Of a DNA stretch of 64,000 nt, positions 16,190-24,851 are shown one piece after another. Numbering within the stretch: position 1 is the stretch's first letter; each line of letters opens with the position of its first letter. Under the pieces are notes generated by a model, which made no database searches, was not told the DNA's origin, and worked only from the letters and a program-made list of their open reading frames with translations. This DNA comes from an uncultured Eubacteriales bacterium. Its GTDB lineage: Bacteria; Bacillota; Clostridia; Oscillospirales; Oscillospiraceae. The DNA is taken from the NCBI GenBank assembly GCA_900552015.1, contig URXY01000004.1, positions 1 to 64,000 on the forward strand. The letters are read 5' to 3'. The translations under genes and the position numbers were made by a program.

Positions 16190-18823
16190 ATGGAAGAGAA
16201 CCGCGCAGAAAACCAGACGCCCCGAAGACAGCACACCCAGCACCCCACGCATCAGGCACACAAAAAGAAAAAAGGCGGCACGGCGAAAACGGTCATCGGC
16301 ACCATTCTCGCCATCGGCCTTACCACCTGCCTGATGTTTTTCGCGATTTTCATGATCTATGTCCACACGTCGCTCGACCTTGATGTGGATATCTCGGCCT
16401 ACACGCTCAAGCAGAGCTCGACAGTCTACTATCAGGATAAAACAAGCGGGGAGTGGGTGGAGCTCACGAAGCTTCACGGTGAAGAGAACCGAACGCTCGT
16501 CAGCATCGACGACATCCCCAAGCATGTGCAGGAGGCGCTGATCTCCATCGAGGACGAGCGCTTCTACAGCCACCACGGCGTGGACTGGAAGAGCACGGCT
16601 AAGGCCATTCTCGGCAAGCTCACCGGCACGTCGACCCGCGGCGGCTCGACGATCACCCAGCAGGTCATCAAAAACACGACCGGCGACAACGAGGTGACCA
16701 TCAAGCGCAAGGTGACGGAGATCTTCCGCGCGCTGCGGCTCGAGAAGAATTACTCAAAAGATGAAATTCTCGAAACATATTTCAACAAGGTTTATTTCGG
16801 CAACGGCTGCTACGGCATCGAGGCCGCGGCGGAGGGCTACTTCGGCAAGACCGTCGGCGAGCTGACGGTCGCCGAGGCCGCGTCCATCGTCGGCATCACG
16901 CAGTTCCCATATAAATATGACCCCGCGCGCGGCGACTGGTACCGCGAGCAGAACAAGGAGCGCCAGCTCACCGTTCTTTATAAGATGCACGAGCTGGGCA
17001 AGATCAGTGACGAAGAGTACGAGCAGGCGCAGGCCGAGCCGCTCGTCTTCACCTGGGATGCGGACTTTGTCCCCTCCGCCAATGTGGCGAGCAGGGCGGA
17101 CAGTGCGTCGAATACTATGTATGACTCCTACTTTGTCGAGCGTATGTTCAACGACATCGTTGCCGATATGCACGAGCAGCTTGGCTACAACGAAGAAACG
17201 GCAAAGGATATGCTCTACACCGGCGGCTACTCCATCTACTGCACGGTCGACCCCGAGATCCAGTCCATCGTGGAGAGCGTCTATGCCGACCGCAATAACC
17301 TGAACTACACCTCGTCCAAGGGCCAGCTGCTCCAGTCCGGCGCGACGATCATCGACAATACGACGGGCAACATCGTGGCCGTTGCGGGCCGCGTGGGCGA
17401 GCGCGAGGGCCGGTTCCTGCTCGATTATTCGACCGTTGTGCGTCAGTGCGGTTCTGCCATCAAGCCTTTGAGCGTTTACGCGCCCGCGCTGGATGCCGGC
17501 GTCATCACGCCCGCGAGCGTCATCGACGACTATCCCGTTGAAATGCTTGGCGGCAGTATTTGGCCGGTGAACGCCTACTCGGGCTACCGCAGCATTATGA
17601 CGCTACAGGATGCCATCCGCAATTCGTCTAACCCCACGGCGGTGCGCACGGCAATGAAGCTGACGCTGCCCGCGTCCTACGCGTTTATGACGGAAAAGCT
17701 CGGTTTTACGACGCTCACGAACGACGATATGACCGCGGCGGGCGCGCTCGCGCTCGGCGGCCTTTCCAAGGGCGTGACGACGCGCGAGATGGCCGCAGCC
17801 TACGCGTCCTTTGCCCGCGGCGGCGTTTACACCACGCCGAGAACGTATACCGAGGTGCTTGACCACAACGGCAATGTCGTCCTTGAAAATAAGACGGAGT
17901 CCCACGTCGCGATGAAGGAGAGCACCGCCTATGCGATGAACGAGCTCCTCAAAAACGTCGTGCGCAACGGTACGGGTACGGGCGCGAACTTCTCCGGTAT
18001 GACCATCGCCGGTAAGACCGGTTCGACCAACAGTAATAACGACCGTTACTTTGTCGGTTATACGCCGTATTACACGGCGGCGGTCTGGGTCGGCTATGAC
18101 ACGCCGACGCGCATCGTGGCAAGTGGCAACCCCGCGGCCACGCTGTGGAAGACATTCATGAGCAAGGTCCATGAGGGACTGCCCAACAAGGACTTTGACG
18201 TGAGCAGCGCCGACATGGTCAGCGTGACCGTCTGCACGCAGACGGGACTTCTGGCCTCGTCCGGCTGCCCGTCGCAGACCGTGAAGGTCGCGAGCGGCAG
18301 CGCGCCCACGCTGAGCTGTGACGGCCATATCGCCGTGACGGTCTGCGCGGACTCCGGAATGCTCGCCTCCGACTACTGCCCGAACGTCACAACAGCCTAT
18401 GTGCTCGATCTGAGCCAGACGAACGTCAGCGCGGGCTGGGGGTATAAGCGTGACCTTCTCACAACGCCCTTGAGCGCTGCGCTTCAGGCGACGTATCAGG
18501 CGCAGCTCGAAGAAGGCCTTATTACGGCTATCCCGGCGGGCGAACCGGTGCACACGAACAGCGGCACGGTGCAGCTTTACAGCGACCTGATGTACAGCGG
18601 AATGTGCACCACGCACGTAACGCCGCTGGAGCCCACGCCGGACCCGGATGCACCGGATGACGGCAGCGGCACGACGCCGGGCGGTGATGCCACCACTGGC
18701 GGCGACAGCGGCAATACCGGCGATGTACCGGGCGGCGACACCACCGGCGGCGATGCGGCCGGCGACAACGGGGAGTTTCTCAACTGGCTGCTCGGCAACG
18801 GTTCGACCAGCGGCAGACGATAA
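16190..18823 (+). CDS. Class A penicillin-binding protein (PBP1A-type)
   Basis: 877 aa. A basic cytoplasmic N-terminus and one transmembrane anchor (about residues 36-60) precede a GT51 glycosyltransferase domain (EDERFYSHHGVDW near 122, RGGSTITQQ near 152). The transpeptidase domain has the active serine in CGSAIKPL near 425, SSNPT near 483 and KTGSTN near 608. A disordered Gly/Asp/Thr tail follows from about 820. It polymerises and crosslinks peptidoglycan outside the membrane. The start at 16190 is set by AAAGGAGGAGG; the open frame upstream overlaps the divergent DUF1292 gene. Single-gene unit ending in a UUCG terminator. Confidence 0.93.
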   Translation: MEENRAENQTPRRQHTQHPTHQAHKKKKGGTAKTVIGTILAIGLTTCLMFFAIFMIYVHTSLDLDVDISAYTLKQSSTVYYQDKTSGEWVELTKLHGEENRTLVSIDDIPKHVQEALISIEDERFYSHHGVDWKSTAKAILGKLTGTSTRGGSTITQQVIKNTTGDNEVTIKRKVTEIFRALRLEKNYSKDEILETYFNKVYFGNGCYGIEAAAEGYFGKTVGELTVAEAASIVGITQFPYKYDPARGDWYREQNKERQLTVLYKMHELGKISDEEYEQAQAEPLVFTWDADFVPSANVASRADSASNTMYDSYFVERMFNDIVADMHEQLGYNEETAKDMLYTGGYSIYCTVDPEIQSIVESVYADRNNLNYTSSKGQLLQSGATIIDNTTGNIVAVAGRVGEREGRFLLDYSTVVRQCGSAIKPLSVYAPALDAGVITPASVIDDYPVEMLGGSIWPVNAYSGYRSIMTLQDAIRNSSNPTAVRTAMKLTLPASYAFMTEKLGFTTLTNDDMTAAGALALGGLSKGVTTREMAAAYASFARGGVYTTPRTYTEVLDHNGNVVLENKTESHVAMKESTAYAMNELLKNVVRNGTGTGANFSGMTIAGKTGSTNSNNDRYFVGYTPYYTAAVWVGYDTPTRIVASGNPAATLWKTFMSKVHEGLPNKDFDVSSADMVSVTVCTQTGLLASSGCPSQTVKVASGSAPTLSCDGHIAVTVCADSGMLASDYCPNVTTAYVLDLSQTNVSAGWGYKRDLLTTPLSAALQATYQAQLEEGLITAIPAGEPVHTNSGTVQLYSDLMYSGMCTTHVTPLEPTPDPDAPDDGSGTTPGGDATTGGDSGNTGDVPGGDTTGGDAAGDNGEFLNWLLGNGSTSGRR

Positions 18824-18829
18824 GTGAAA

Positions 18830-18857
18830 AAGGACGGCTTCGGCCGTCCTTTTTTTG
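18830..18857 (+). terminator. PBP terminator
   Basis: Stem AGGACGGC / GCCGTCCT with TTCG loop, followed by seven Ts. Confidence 0.9.
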
Positions 18858-18872
18858 TATCTGCAACATCTG

Positions 18873-19940
18873 TCAAGCAGTTTTGCTTCCGGGATTTTTG
18901 CGTATTTGTGAGAGCAGCAGAAGGAAGAAGGGAAAGAGCACCATTCCTGCGACGCCGAACGTGCAGTAGCCGAGATACATCGCAAAGAGCGACGCGATCG
19001 GCGGCAGTCCCGCCTGCGCGGAGATGAGCTTGGGTTCGAGCGTGTTGCGTGTGATGAGCGTGCAGAGGTAGAGTGCGAGCAGCACGATAGCCTTGGGTGG
19101 AAAGCCAAAGAGCAGCGTAAAGACCGCCCACGGTACGAGCGCCGTGCCCGTGCCGAAGACAGGCAGCGCATCGAGCAGCGTGATAAGGAAGGCGAGCAGC
19201 AGCGCGTAGTCCTGATGCATGAGAAGAAAGCCCAGCAGCAGCTCGAAAAATGTGATGCACGAGAGCGTCGCCTGCGCGCGCAGCCACCGCGCGAGCGAGG
19301 CCATCACGCCGCCGCGAAAAAGCCGCAGCTTTTCCATTGCAGCCCGCGGCACGGTGCGCTCGAGCACCGCGCGGAGTTCGGGATACGACGCGGAGGTGAA
19401 AAAGACTGCGAGCACGCACGTTGCAATGGCAAGCACACCGCCCGGCAGCGCCGCTGCGGCTGCTGTGAGCGCGGCGACGGCCCGCGCGGAGAACGAACGC
19501 AGGAGACTGTCCATGTCGCTCACAGTCTGCATCAACTGCTCGCGCAGATACCGGCTGAGCCATGCCGAGCCCGATGCGCCGGAGCCCTCGAGCCGGGAGA
19601 GGAGGCCCTCAGCCGCCTCGGGCAGTGCGTCGAAAAATGCGGGTGCGGCGGCAAGCAGCGCATTCAACTGCGAAAAGAGAGTCGTCCCGAGGAGCGACAG
19701 AAGTCCGCCGAGCAGAAAGAGCAGCGTCAGCGTCAGGAGGAGCGCGGAAAAGCCGCGCCGGAAGCAGAGAGCGCGCTGCAAGTGCAGCACGACGGGCTCG
19801 AGCAGCGCTGCGACGAGCAGCGCCAGCAAAAACGGCAGGCACCACGGCAGAAGATAGCGGAACGAGAGATAAAAAATACCGACCGCCGCCGCAGTGGAGA
19901 GGGAAAAAAGCAAAAAACGACGCAGTGTTTGCTCGCGCAA
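18873..19940 (-). CDS. ytvI: YtvI-like AI-2E family membrane protein (sporulation-associated)
   Basis: 355 aa with seven or eight transmembrane helices in the AI-2E transporter pattern: two N-terminal helices, a long amphipathic region (about 95-150), and the C-terminal signature LITLLDALPVFGTGTALVPW near 280. YtvI is a sporulation membrane protein in Bacillus; its cargo is unknown. A TTG start at 19940 is preferred because GGGAGGTGG lies 7 nt upstream; the ATG at 19961 would overlap that site. It is the last core gene before the AT-rich islet. Confidence 0.78.
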   Translation of the reverse strand: MREQTLRRFLLFSLSTAAAVGIFYLSFRYLLPWCLPFLLALLVAALLEPVVLHLQRALCFRRGFSALLLTLTLLFLLGGLLSLLGTTLFSQLNALLAAAPAFFDALPEAAEGLLSRLEGSGASGSAWLSRYLREQLMQTVSDMDSLLRSFSARAVAALTAAAAALPGGVLAIATCVLAVFFTSASYPELRAVLERTVPRAAMEKLRLFRGGVMASLARWLRAQATLSCITFFELLLGFLLMHQDYALLLAFLITLLDALPVFGTGTALVPWAVFTLLFGFPPKAIVLLALYLCTLITRNTLEPKLISAQAGLPPIASLFAMYLGYCTFGVAGMVLFPFFLLLLSQIRKNPGSKTA

Positions 19941-19969
19941 GCAGAGCCACCTCCCGGTCAAAAAAGTTG

Positions 19970-19998
19970 TTGCAATCTTTACAGTAGTGTGCTAAAAT
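19970..19998 (+). promoter_or_regulatory. Host-like promoter pointing into the islet
   Basis: TTGCAA (19970-19975), 17 nt, TAAAAT (19993-19998) with TGC before the -10. It reads into the antisense of the small ORF and protease gene. It may be left over from a gene displaced by the islet. Confidence 0.5.
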
Positions 19999-20105
19999 AA
20001 ACACTTCACAATACTCTTGCCCTGCTCTTCGGGACCAGCGTATACTCTCGGAATATTGCCACAAGTAATTTGAATATATTCTTTAATGATTAAATCGTTA
20101 TCCAT
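19992..20105 (-). CDS. Small 37-aa ORF behind the SDH protease, possibly truncated
   Basis: This short frame begins with ATG at 20105, 6 nt after GAGGAGGG, which lies just past the protease stop, so it would be translated in one operon with it. The product starts MDNDLIIKEYIQ and contains GNIPRVYAGPEEQGKS before ending abruptly. No family is recognised. The good ribosome site and codon use like the protease favour a real gene; the abrupt end near the islet edge suggests a remnant of a longer partner protein. Confidence 0.5.
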   Translation of the reverse strand: MDNDLIIKEYIQITCGNIPRVYAGPEEQGKSIVKCLF

Positions 20106-20117
20106 GCATAGCCCTCC

Positions 20118-21035
20118 TCATGCTTGTTGAGATGCATTGATTATCATAGCCTGACCTGCGTGATTCTCAACAATTTTCAGTGCATTAGTACTAGATAGCG
20201 TTTGCATAAAAGAATGGTGAATTGTTAAAACGCAATCTTGTAAGTCTTTACAATCGTCAATCTGACGATCATCAAGTCGCTCTAGAGGAACAATTTTCAG
20301 CCCCAAATTGTTTAACTCATCAATGTGTATATGCCGCGAATGTGAGTAAGTCGCATTATGACTAGACAAAGCATCAACAACTTTTCTCGCCCTTGCCTCT
20401 GCATCAGTATATGCACTAAACATGTTTTCAGTCAGCCATTTATTTACTATTGTATCCGCCCATGTCATTGCTTTTTTACAGTCACCAATGAATGTAGGAT
20501 GATATTTTGAAATAATTGGTCCCCAAACACGCGCCATTTCTGGATTTGCTTTCACATCACTACAGGCCTCGTTAAATTCTTCAATTATGCCCGCACAAGA
20601 CATGCCACCAAACTGTGGATCAATGGGGCCTAGATTAGATTGCTTGCCCATAATGATCTCTTTAGAAGACAATGCAATCATCGTGCCAGCCGACATGGCA
20701 ATCTGAGGTACAAAAACACGAATGTCTTTTCCAAATAATGCTTTAAGATAAGAAACTAAAGATTCCGCGGCTGCAATTTGCCCGCCAGGAGTGTGCAAAA
20801 TAAGATCCAGCCCTTTACTTCTGTCTAAGCCACAAACCGCTTGCATAAATGCGTTTTTGTCGTTATCGTCAATTCCTGTCCCGTCAATCCGTGGTTTTTG
20901 CACAAAAGCAGAGTAATAGGCTATAATATTCCGACCAGTATACTTGTGCATGGTACCAAGATACTTTCGCCGCATTGCATCCATGGGATTGGGGGTGTTC
21001 TTCAAATTATCTAGAACTGTTCCCCAACTCGGCAT
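20118..21035 (-). CDS. SDH-type ClpP-fold serine protease, in foreign islet
   Basis: 305 aa. The ClpP/crotonase-like core has LILHTPGGQIAAAES near 80 and the nucleophile motif QIAMSAGTMIALSS near 115, where the serine precedes AGT. QSNLGPIDPQFGG near 138 completes the serine dehydrogenase proteinase (SDH) pattern. No signal peptide; probably a cytosolic or membrane-associated ATP-independent protease. The gene is much more AT-rich than its neighbours and uses different codons, indicating transfer. Start at 21035 is set by AAGGAGTG; a longer frame adds 27 hydrophobic residues without a ribosome site. It has its own consensus promoter. Confidence 0.83.
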   Translation of the reverse strand: MPSWGTVLDNLKNTPNPMDAMRRKYLGTMHKYTGRNIIAYYSAFVQKPRIDGTGIDDNDKNAFMQAVCGLDRSKGLDLILHTPGGQIAAAESLVSYLKALFGKDIRVFVPQIAMSAGTMIALSSKEIIMGKQSNLGPIDPQFGGMSCAGIIEEFNEACSDVKANPEMARVWGPIISKYHPTFIGDCKKAMTWADTIVNKWLTENMFSAYTDAEARARKVVDALSSHNATYSHSRHIHIDELNNLGLKIVPLERLDDRQIDDCKDLQDCVLTIHHSFMQTLSSTNALKIVENHAGQAMIINASQQA

Positions 21036-21077
21036 ATGTATCACTCCTTCTCTACTGCTATTGGGGAGAATATAAAT

Positions 21078-21106
21078 ATTATAGACGACGAATATGAAGA
21101 ATTCAA
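21078..21106 (-). promoter_or_regulatory. Promoter of the SDH protease
   Basis: Minus-strand TTGAAT (21101-21106), 17 nt, TATAAT (21078-21083), about 40 nt upstream of the ATG. Confidence 0.8.
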
Positions 21107-21294
21107 GATTTTTCAAAACGATTTCTTGAATGAATCAAAATATCGCTTTTCTTGTTTGAATTTTGCATAAGCCTTAACACAAATATACTTCCTGCTTTTT
21201 CTGGAATCACTTCGTCACGATATTATATCATGCGCCTCTATTTTACCGCAGATATGAGAAAGCTACATCCGTAGATGACTTTTTCGATGAACAA

Positions 21295-21330
21295 AAATCG
21301 GCACCTGCTTTTTAAGGCAGGTGCCGATTT
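21295..21330 (-). terminator. groESL terminator
   Basis: A 14-bp stem AAATCGGCACCTGC / GCAGGTGCCGATTT is followed on the minus strand by TTTTTG. It lies 110 nt beyond the groEL stop. Confidence 0.75.
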
Positions 21331-21359
21331 CTGTTACCCTATAATGCGCTTGAATTTTT

Positions 21360-21387
21360 GGCGTAAGTGGCGTAAGTTTGGCGTAAA
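21360..21387. repeat. Three tandem GGCGTAA repeats
   Basis: GGCGTAAGT at 21360 and 21369, and GGCGTAAA at 21380, between groEL and its terminator, at the edge of the AT-rich islet. The arrangement resembles short recombinase or regulator binding iterons. Confidence 0.45.
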
Positions 21388-21440
21388 TCCGCTTTTGCGC
21401 ATCCAAAAAATCAAGCAATTTCAAGGCTTTGCGGCGTCTC

Positions 21441-23072
21441 TTAGTACATGCCGCCCATGTCGCCCATGCCGGCGGGAGCGGCCGGTGCGGGGGGCTCGGG
21501 CTTGTCGGCGACGAGGGCCTCGGTGGTCAACACCATAGCGCTGACGGACGCGGCGTTCTCGAGCGCGGAGCGCGTGACCTTTGCGGGGTCGACGATACCG
21601 GCGCCGATCATGTCGCAGTAGACTTCCTTATAGGCGTCGAAGCCGTAGCCGACCTTGCGGCTGGACTTGATCTTCTCGAGCACGACGCTGCCGTCGATAC
21701 CGGCGTTGACCGCGATCTGGCGGACCGGCTCCTGCAGAGCCTTGACGATGATCTGAACACCGGTCTTCTCATCGCCCTCGACCTTGCTGATGAGCTTTTC
21801 GACCGCCGGAACGGCATTGACATAGGCAGTGCCGCCGCCGGCAACGATGCCCTCTTCGACAGCTGCGCGGGTCGCGTTCAGCGCGTCCTCGATGCGCAGC
21901 TTCTTCTCCTTCATCTCGGTCTCGGTGGCAGCGCCGACCTTGATGACGGCCACGCCGCCGGCGAGCTTGGCAAGGCGCTCCTGCAGCTTCTCCTTGTCGT
22001 ATTCGCTGGTGGTCACGCCGATCTGGTTGCGGATCTGCGCCACGCGGTCGGCGATGGCCTTCTTATCGCCGGCACCGTCGACGATGGTGGTGTTCTCCTT
22101 GGTGACCTTGATCTGACGCGCACGGCCGAGCATGTCGATCGTGGCGCTCTTGAGCTCGTAGCCGAGCTCCTCGGAGATGACCTGGCCGCCGGTGAGGATG
22201 GCGATATCCTGGAGCATCTCCTTGCGGCGATCGCCGAAACCGGGTGCCTTGACGCAAACGACGTTCAGCGTGCCGCGCAGACGGTTGACGATCAGCGTGG
22301 AGAGAGCCTCACCCTCGACGTCCTCGGCGATGATGACGAGCTTCTTGCCGCTCTGAACGAGCTGCTCGAGGATCGGGAGAATGTCGGAGATGACGGAGAT
22401 CTTCTTATCGGTGATCAGCAGGTAAGCGTCGTCGATGACGGCTTCCATCTTCTCGGTATCGGTGACCATATACGGGGTGATGTAGCCGCGGTCGAACATC
22501 ATGCCCTCGACGACCTCGCTGTAGGTCTCGGCGGTCTTGGACTCTTCGATGGTGATGACACCGTCGGCGCTGACCTTTTCCATGGCCTCGGCGATCAGCT
22601 TGCCGATGAACTCATCGCCGCTGGAGACAGTGCCGACGCGGGCGATATCGTCCGTGCCGTTGACCTTCTGGGAGTTGGCCTTGATGGCATCCACAGCAGT
22701 CTCAACAGCCTTGGCCATGCCCTTCTTCATCACGACGGGATTCGCACCGGCGGCGAGGTTCTTCAGGCCCTCGCGCACCATGGCCTGCGCCAGAAGCGTT
22801 GCGGTCGTGGTGCCGTCGCCCGCAACGTCGTTGGTCTTGGTGGAGACTTCGCGCACGAGCTGCGCGCCCATGTTCTCAAACGGATCTTCGAGCTCGATCT
22901 CCTTGGCGATGGTCACACCGTCGTTGGTGATCAGCGGTGCGCCGAACTTCTTATCGAGCACCACGTTGCGGCCCTTGGGGCCGAGGGTGACCTTGACGGT
23001 ATCGGCAAGAGTATTGACGCCGACTTCCAGCGCCTTGCGCGCCTCTTCGCCGGACTTAATGAGCTTAGACAT
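21441..23072 (-). CDS. groEL: 60 kDa chaperonin GroEL
   Basis: 543 aa, standard length. ATP-site motifs include GPKGRNVVLDK near 32 and GDGTTTATLLAQ near 86. The flexible C-terminal GGM repeat is present as GMGDMGGMY. It forms the double-ring folding chamber with GroES in the cytosol. Cotranscribed with groES from the CIRCE-controlled promoter, but the two genes are separated by 187 nt that contain a structured repeat, an unusually long gap for this operon. Confidence 0.97.
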   Translation of the reverse strand: MSKLIKSGEEARKALEVGVNTLADTVKVTLGPKGRNVVLDKKFGAPLITNDGVTIAKEIELEDPFENMGAQLVREVSTKTNDVAGDGTTTATLLAQAMVREGLKNLAAGANPVVMKKGMAKAVETAVDAIKANSQKVNGTDDIARVGTVSSGDEFIGKLIAEAMEKVSADGVITIEESKTAETYSEVVEGMMFDRGYITPYMVTDTEKMEAVIDDAYLLITDKKISVISDILPILEQLVQSGKKLVIIAEDVEGEALSTLIVNRLRGTLNVVCVKAPGFGDRRKEMLQDIAILTGGQVISEELGYELKSATIDMLGRARQIKVTKENTTIVDGAGDKKAIADRVAQIRNQIGVTTSEYDKEKLQERLAKLAGGVAVIKVGAATETEMKEKKLRIEDALNATRAAVEEGIVAGGGTAYVNAVPAVEKLISKVEGDEKTGVQIIVKALQEPVRQIAVNAGIDGSVVLEKIKSSRKVGYGFDAYKEVYCDMIGAGIVDPAKVTRSALENAASVSAMVLTTEALVADKPEPPAPAAPAGMGDMGGMY

Positions 23073-23104
23073 AAGAGTGTACCTCCATTTTTAGGATTTG
23101 GAAA

Positions 23105-23172
23105 TTTCGCGGAACGCGAAAATGATTTAGATCGTTTTTTCTGACGACATGCGCGTCAGAAAAAACACTTTG
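23105..23172. repeat. Structured intergenic repeat, family 1, copy 2 (inside groESL)
   Basis: A hairpin (TTTCGCG, GAA, CGCGAAA; 23105-23121), a 12-nt linker and a 33-bp palindrome (23134-23166; arms GTTTTTTCTGACG and CGTCAGAAAAAAC), then CACTTTGC. Further stems follow toward groES: CAGCCCTC with GAGGGCTG, and TCAAGAGGGGG with CCCCCTCTTGA (23229-23254). Confidence 0.75.
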
Positions 23173-23259
23173 CAGCCCTCAAACGTGCGAGCAACGCGAG
23201 TGCGCTGCAGAGGGCTGTCGGGGTGTTCTCAAGAGGGGGCCTGCCCCCTCTTGACTTTT

Positions 23260-23544
23260 TTACTCGACGATGGCCAGAATATCGCTCTGGCGGACGACGA
23301 CATACTCCTCGTCATCCAGCTTGACCTCGGTGCCGGAATACTTGCTGGTGATGACCTTGTCGCCGGGCTTGACGGTCATCACGACGTCGTGACCGTCCAC
23401 CATGCCGCCGGGACCGACGGAAATAACTTCGGCAACGGAGGGCTTCTCCTTGGCGCTGGCGGTCAGGATGATGCCGCCCTTGGTGGTCTCTTCGGCCTCG
23501 AGCATCTTGAGGATGACGCGGTCAGCAAGCGGTGTGAGTTTCAT
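23260..23544 (-). CDS. groES: 10 kDa co-chaperonin GroES
   Basis: 94 aa. The sequence KLTPLADRVILKMLEAEETT opens the family domain, the mobile loop region KGGIILTASAKEKPS is near residue 22, and the C-terminal strand EEYVVVRQSDILAIVE completes it. It caps the GroEL ring. First gene of the operon; the start is supported by AAGGAGG 7 nt upstream. Regulation is by HrcA through the CIRCE element in its leader. Confidence 0.97.
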   Translation of the reverse strand: MKLTPLADRVILKMLEAEETTKGGIILTASAKEKPSVAEVISVGPGGMVDGHDVVMTVKPGDKVITSKYSGTEVKLDDEEYVVVRQSDILAIVE

Positions 23545-23595
23545 GGCTTGGTGCCTCCTTGTATATTACAAAAATTTTTAACGGTTTCAGTCGGG

Positions 23596-23622
23596 TTAGC
23601 ACTCATTCTCATCGAGTGCTAA
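23596..23622. promoter_or_regulatory. CIRCE operator (HrcA binding site)
   Basis: TTAGCACTC, 9 nt, GAGTGCTAA: an exact match to the CIRCE consensus, 52 nt upstream of the groES start and overlapping the transcription start region. Confidence 0.97.
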
Positions 23623-23633
23623 CCGATGGTGCT

Positions 23634-23662
23634 ATCATAGCGCACTGCCAAGCCATTTGCAA
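23634..23662 (-). promoter_or_regulatory. groESL promoter
   Basis: Minus-strand TTGCAA (23657-23662), 17 nt, TATGAT (23634-23639), just upstream of CIRCE. Confidence 0.85.
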
Positions 23663-23750
23663 GGGGTATTTGGGGAATTTTTCAAAAATTCACAGCTTAT
23701 TCAAAAAGTCTTCCGCCCGCTCGCGTCCACTGTTCCACCGGAGAGGTGAA

Positions 23751-23784
23751 AGAGGTCGAATGCCGCAGCATTCGACCTCTTTTG
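23751..23784 (-). terminator. Terminator downstream of the lipid kinase gene
   Basis: A 13-bp stem AGAGGTCGAATGC / GCATTCGACCTCT with loop CGCA. A run of Ts follows on both strands. Confidence 0.7.
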
Positions 23785-23813
23785 TCATTCTATCCTGTTA
23801 TTGAGCTGCCGCG

Positions 23814-24746
23814 TTACCGCGCCGTCGCGTCCGGGTCGCAGCCCTTGGGTGCAAAGAAGTTGACCTTTTTGTCCGCGAGCCTCAGCGTCACGCACTGGGA
23901 GTGCATGCTCTCGCCGTCGAGGCAGGTCGTAAGGTCGCCCTCGAGCGCTTCGATGCGCACGACCTTTGCCGTGGAAACACGGATGATGTCCTGCGGCAGC
24001 TTTTTGTAGTCGCCCGCACTGTAGCCGCCGAAAAGCGTCGCAAAGCGCGCCTTGCTGACGTTCTTGACAAGCACCGTATGCAGGATGCCGTCGGTCATGC
24101 GGGCCTCCGGCACGGGGGTGGAACCGCCGCCGTAATAGCGGCCGTTGCACATCGAAACGAGGGCATAGGTGTCTTCCAGCACCTCGTCGTCGAGCGTGAC
24201 GCGCCACCTGCGGCCGATCTTGCGGAAAAGGAAGTTCACCGCGACGCTGGCTAAATAGCTCCCGCGCCCCGAGAGCATCGGTGACGCGCCGAACTCGTGC
24301 ACGCTCTCGGCGATGCGGGCGTCGATGCCCGTACAGGCGATGGTCAGGCAATACTTGCCGTTGCAGTCGATGAGGTCGAGCGGCGTGACGGGACCGTTCC
24401 ACAGGTTCTCCGCGTCGAGAAAGAGCGGCATGGCGTCCTTTCCGAAGTTTTTGAGAAAGTCGTTACCCGTGCCGATGGGGATGCAGGTCATCGCGGCGTT
24501 TGAAAAGCCCGCGATACCGTTGGCGATCTCGTTGATGGTGCCGTCGCCGCCGCAGGCGTAGAAGCGCACGGGCTCGCCGCTCTCGGCAATGGCGCGCGTG
24601 AGCATCGTCGCGTGGCCGCATGACTTCGTCAGCATACACTCGACATCTAAATTATGGTCTTTTTTCAGTTTTTCGGCCATCGTGTAGACACGCTGACGGC
24701 CGTCCTTTTTCCCGGCAGCGGGATTGATGATAAAAATGTGCTTCAA
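23814..24746 (-). CDS. Diacylglycerol/lipid kinase family protein (YegS/DgkB-like)
   Basis: About 310 aa. The DAGK catalytic domain has IINPAAGKK at the N-terminus, the nucleotide-binding GGDGT near residue 66 and PIGTGNDF near 92. The all-beta C-terminal domain carries GRYYGGG. It probably phosphorylates diacylglycerol or a related lipid at the inner membrane face. A TTG start at 24746 is favoured because GCAGGAG is 8 nt upstream; the GTG at 24755 overlaps that site. It is followed by a terminator; no tight link to its neighbours. Confidence 0.85.
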   Translation of the reverse strand: MKHIFIINPAAGKKDGRQRVYTMAEKLKKDHNLDVECMLTKSCGHATMLTRAIAESGEPVRFYACGGDGTINEIANGIAGFSNAAMTCIPIGTGNDFLKNFGKDAMPLFLDAENLWNGPVTPLDLIDCNGKYCLTIACTGIDARIAESVHEFGASPMLSGRGSYLASVAVNFLFRKIGRRWRVTLDDEVLEDTYALVSMCNGRYYGGGSTPVPEARMTDGILHTVLVKNVSKARFATLFGGYSAGDYKKLPQDIIRVSTAKVVRIEALEGDLTTCLDGESMHSQCVTLRLADKKVNFFAPKGCDPDATAR

Positions 24747-24851
24747 GAGTCTCACTCCTGCTCAAAATTCGGTTCTTTTTATTTACTATACCGCAGCAGG
24801 CGCGAAAAAGAAATGAACAGCGTGTTAATTCTGTGTGAAGAAACGCTCGCC

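Noticed and set aside
21360..21387. CRISPR-like repeats
   Set aside because: Units are only 8-9 bp with almost no spacer, and no cas genes are present.
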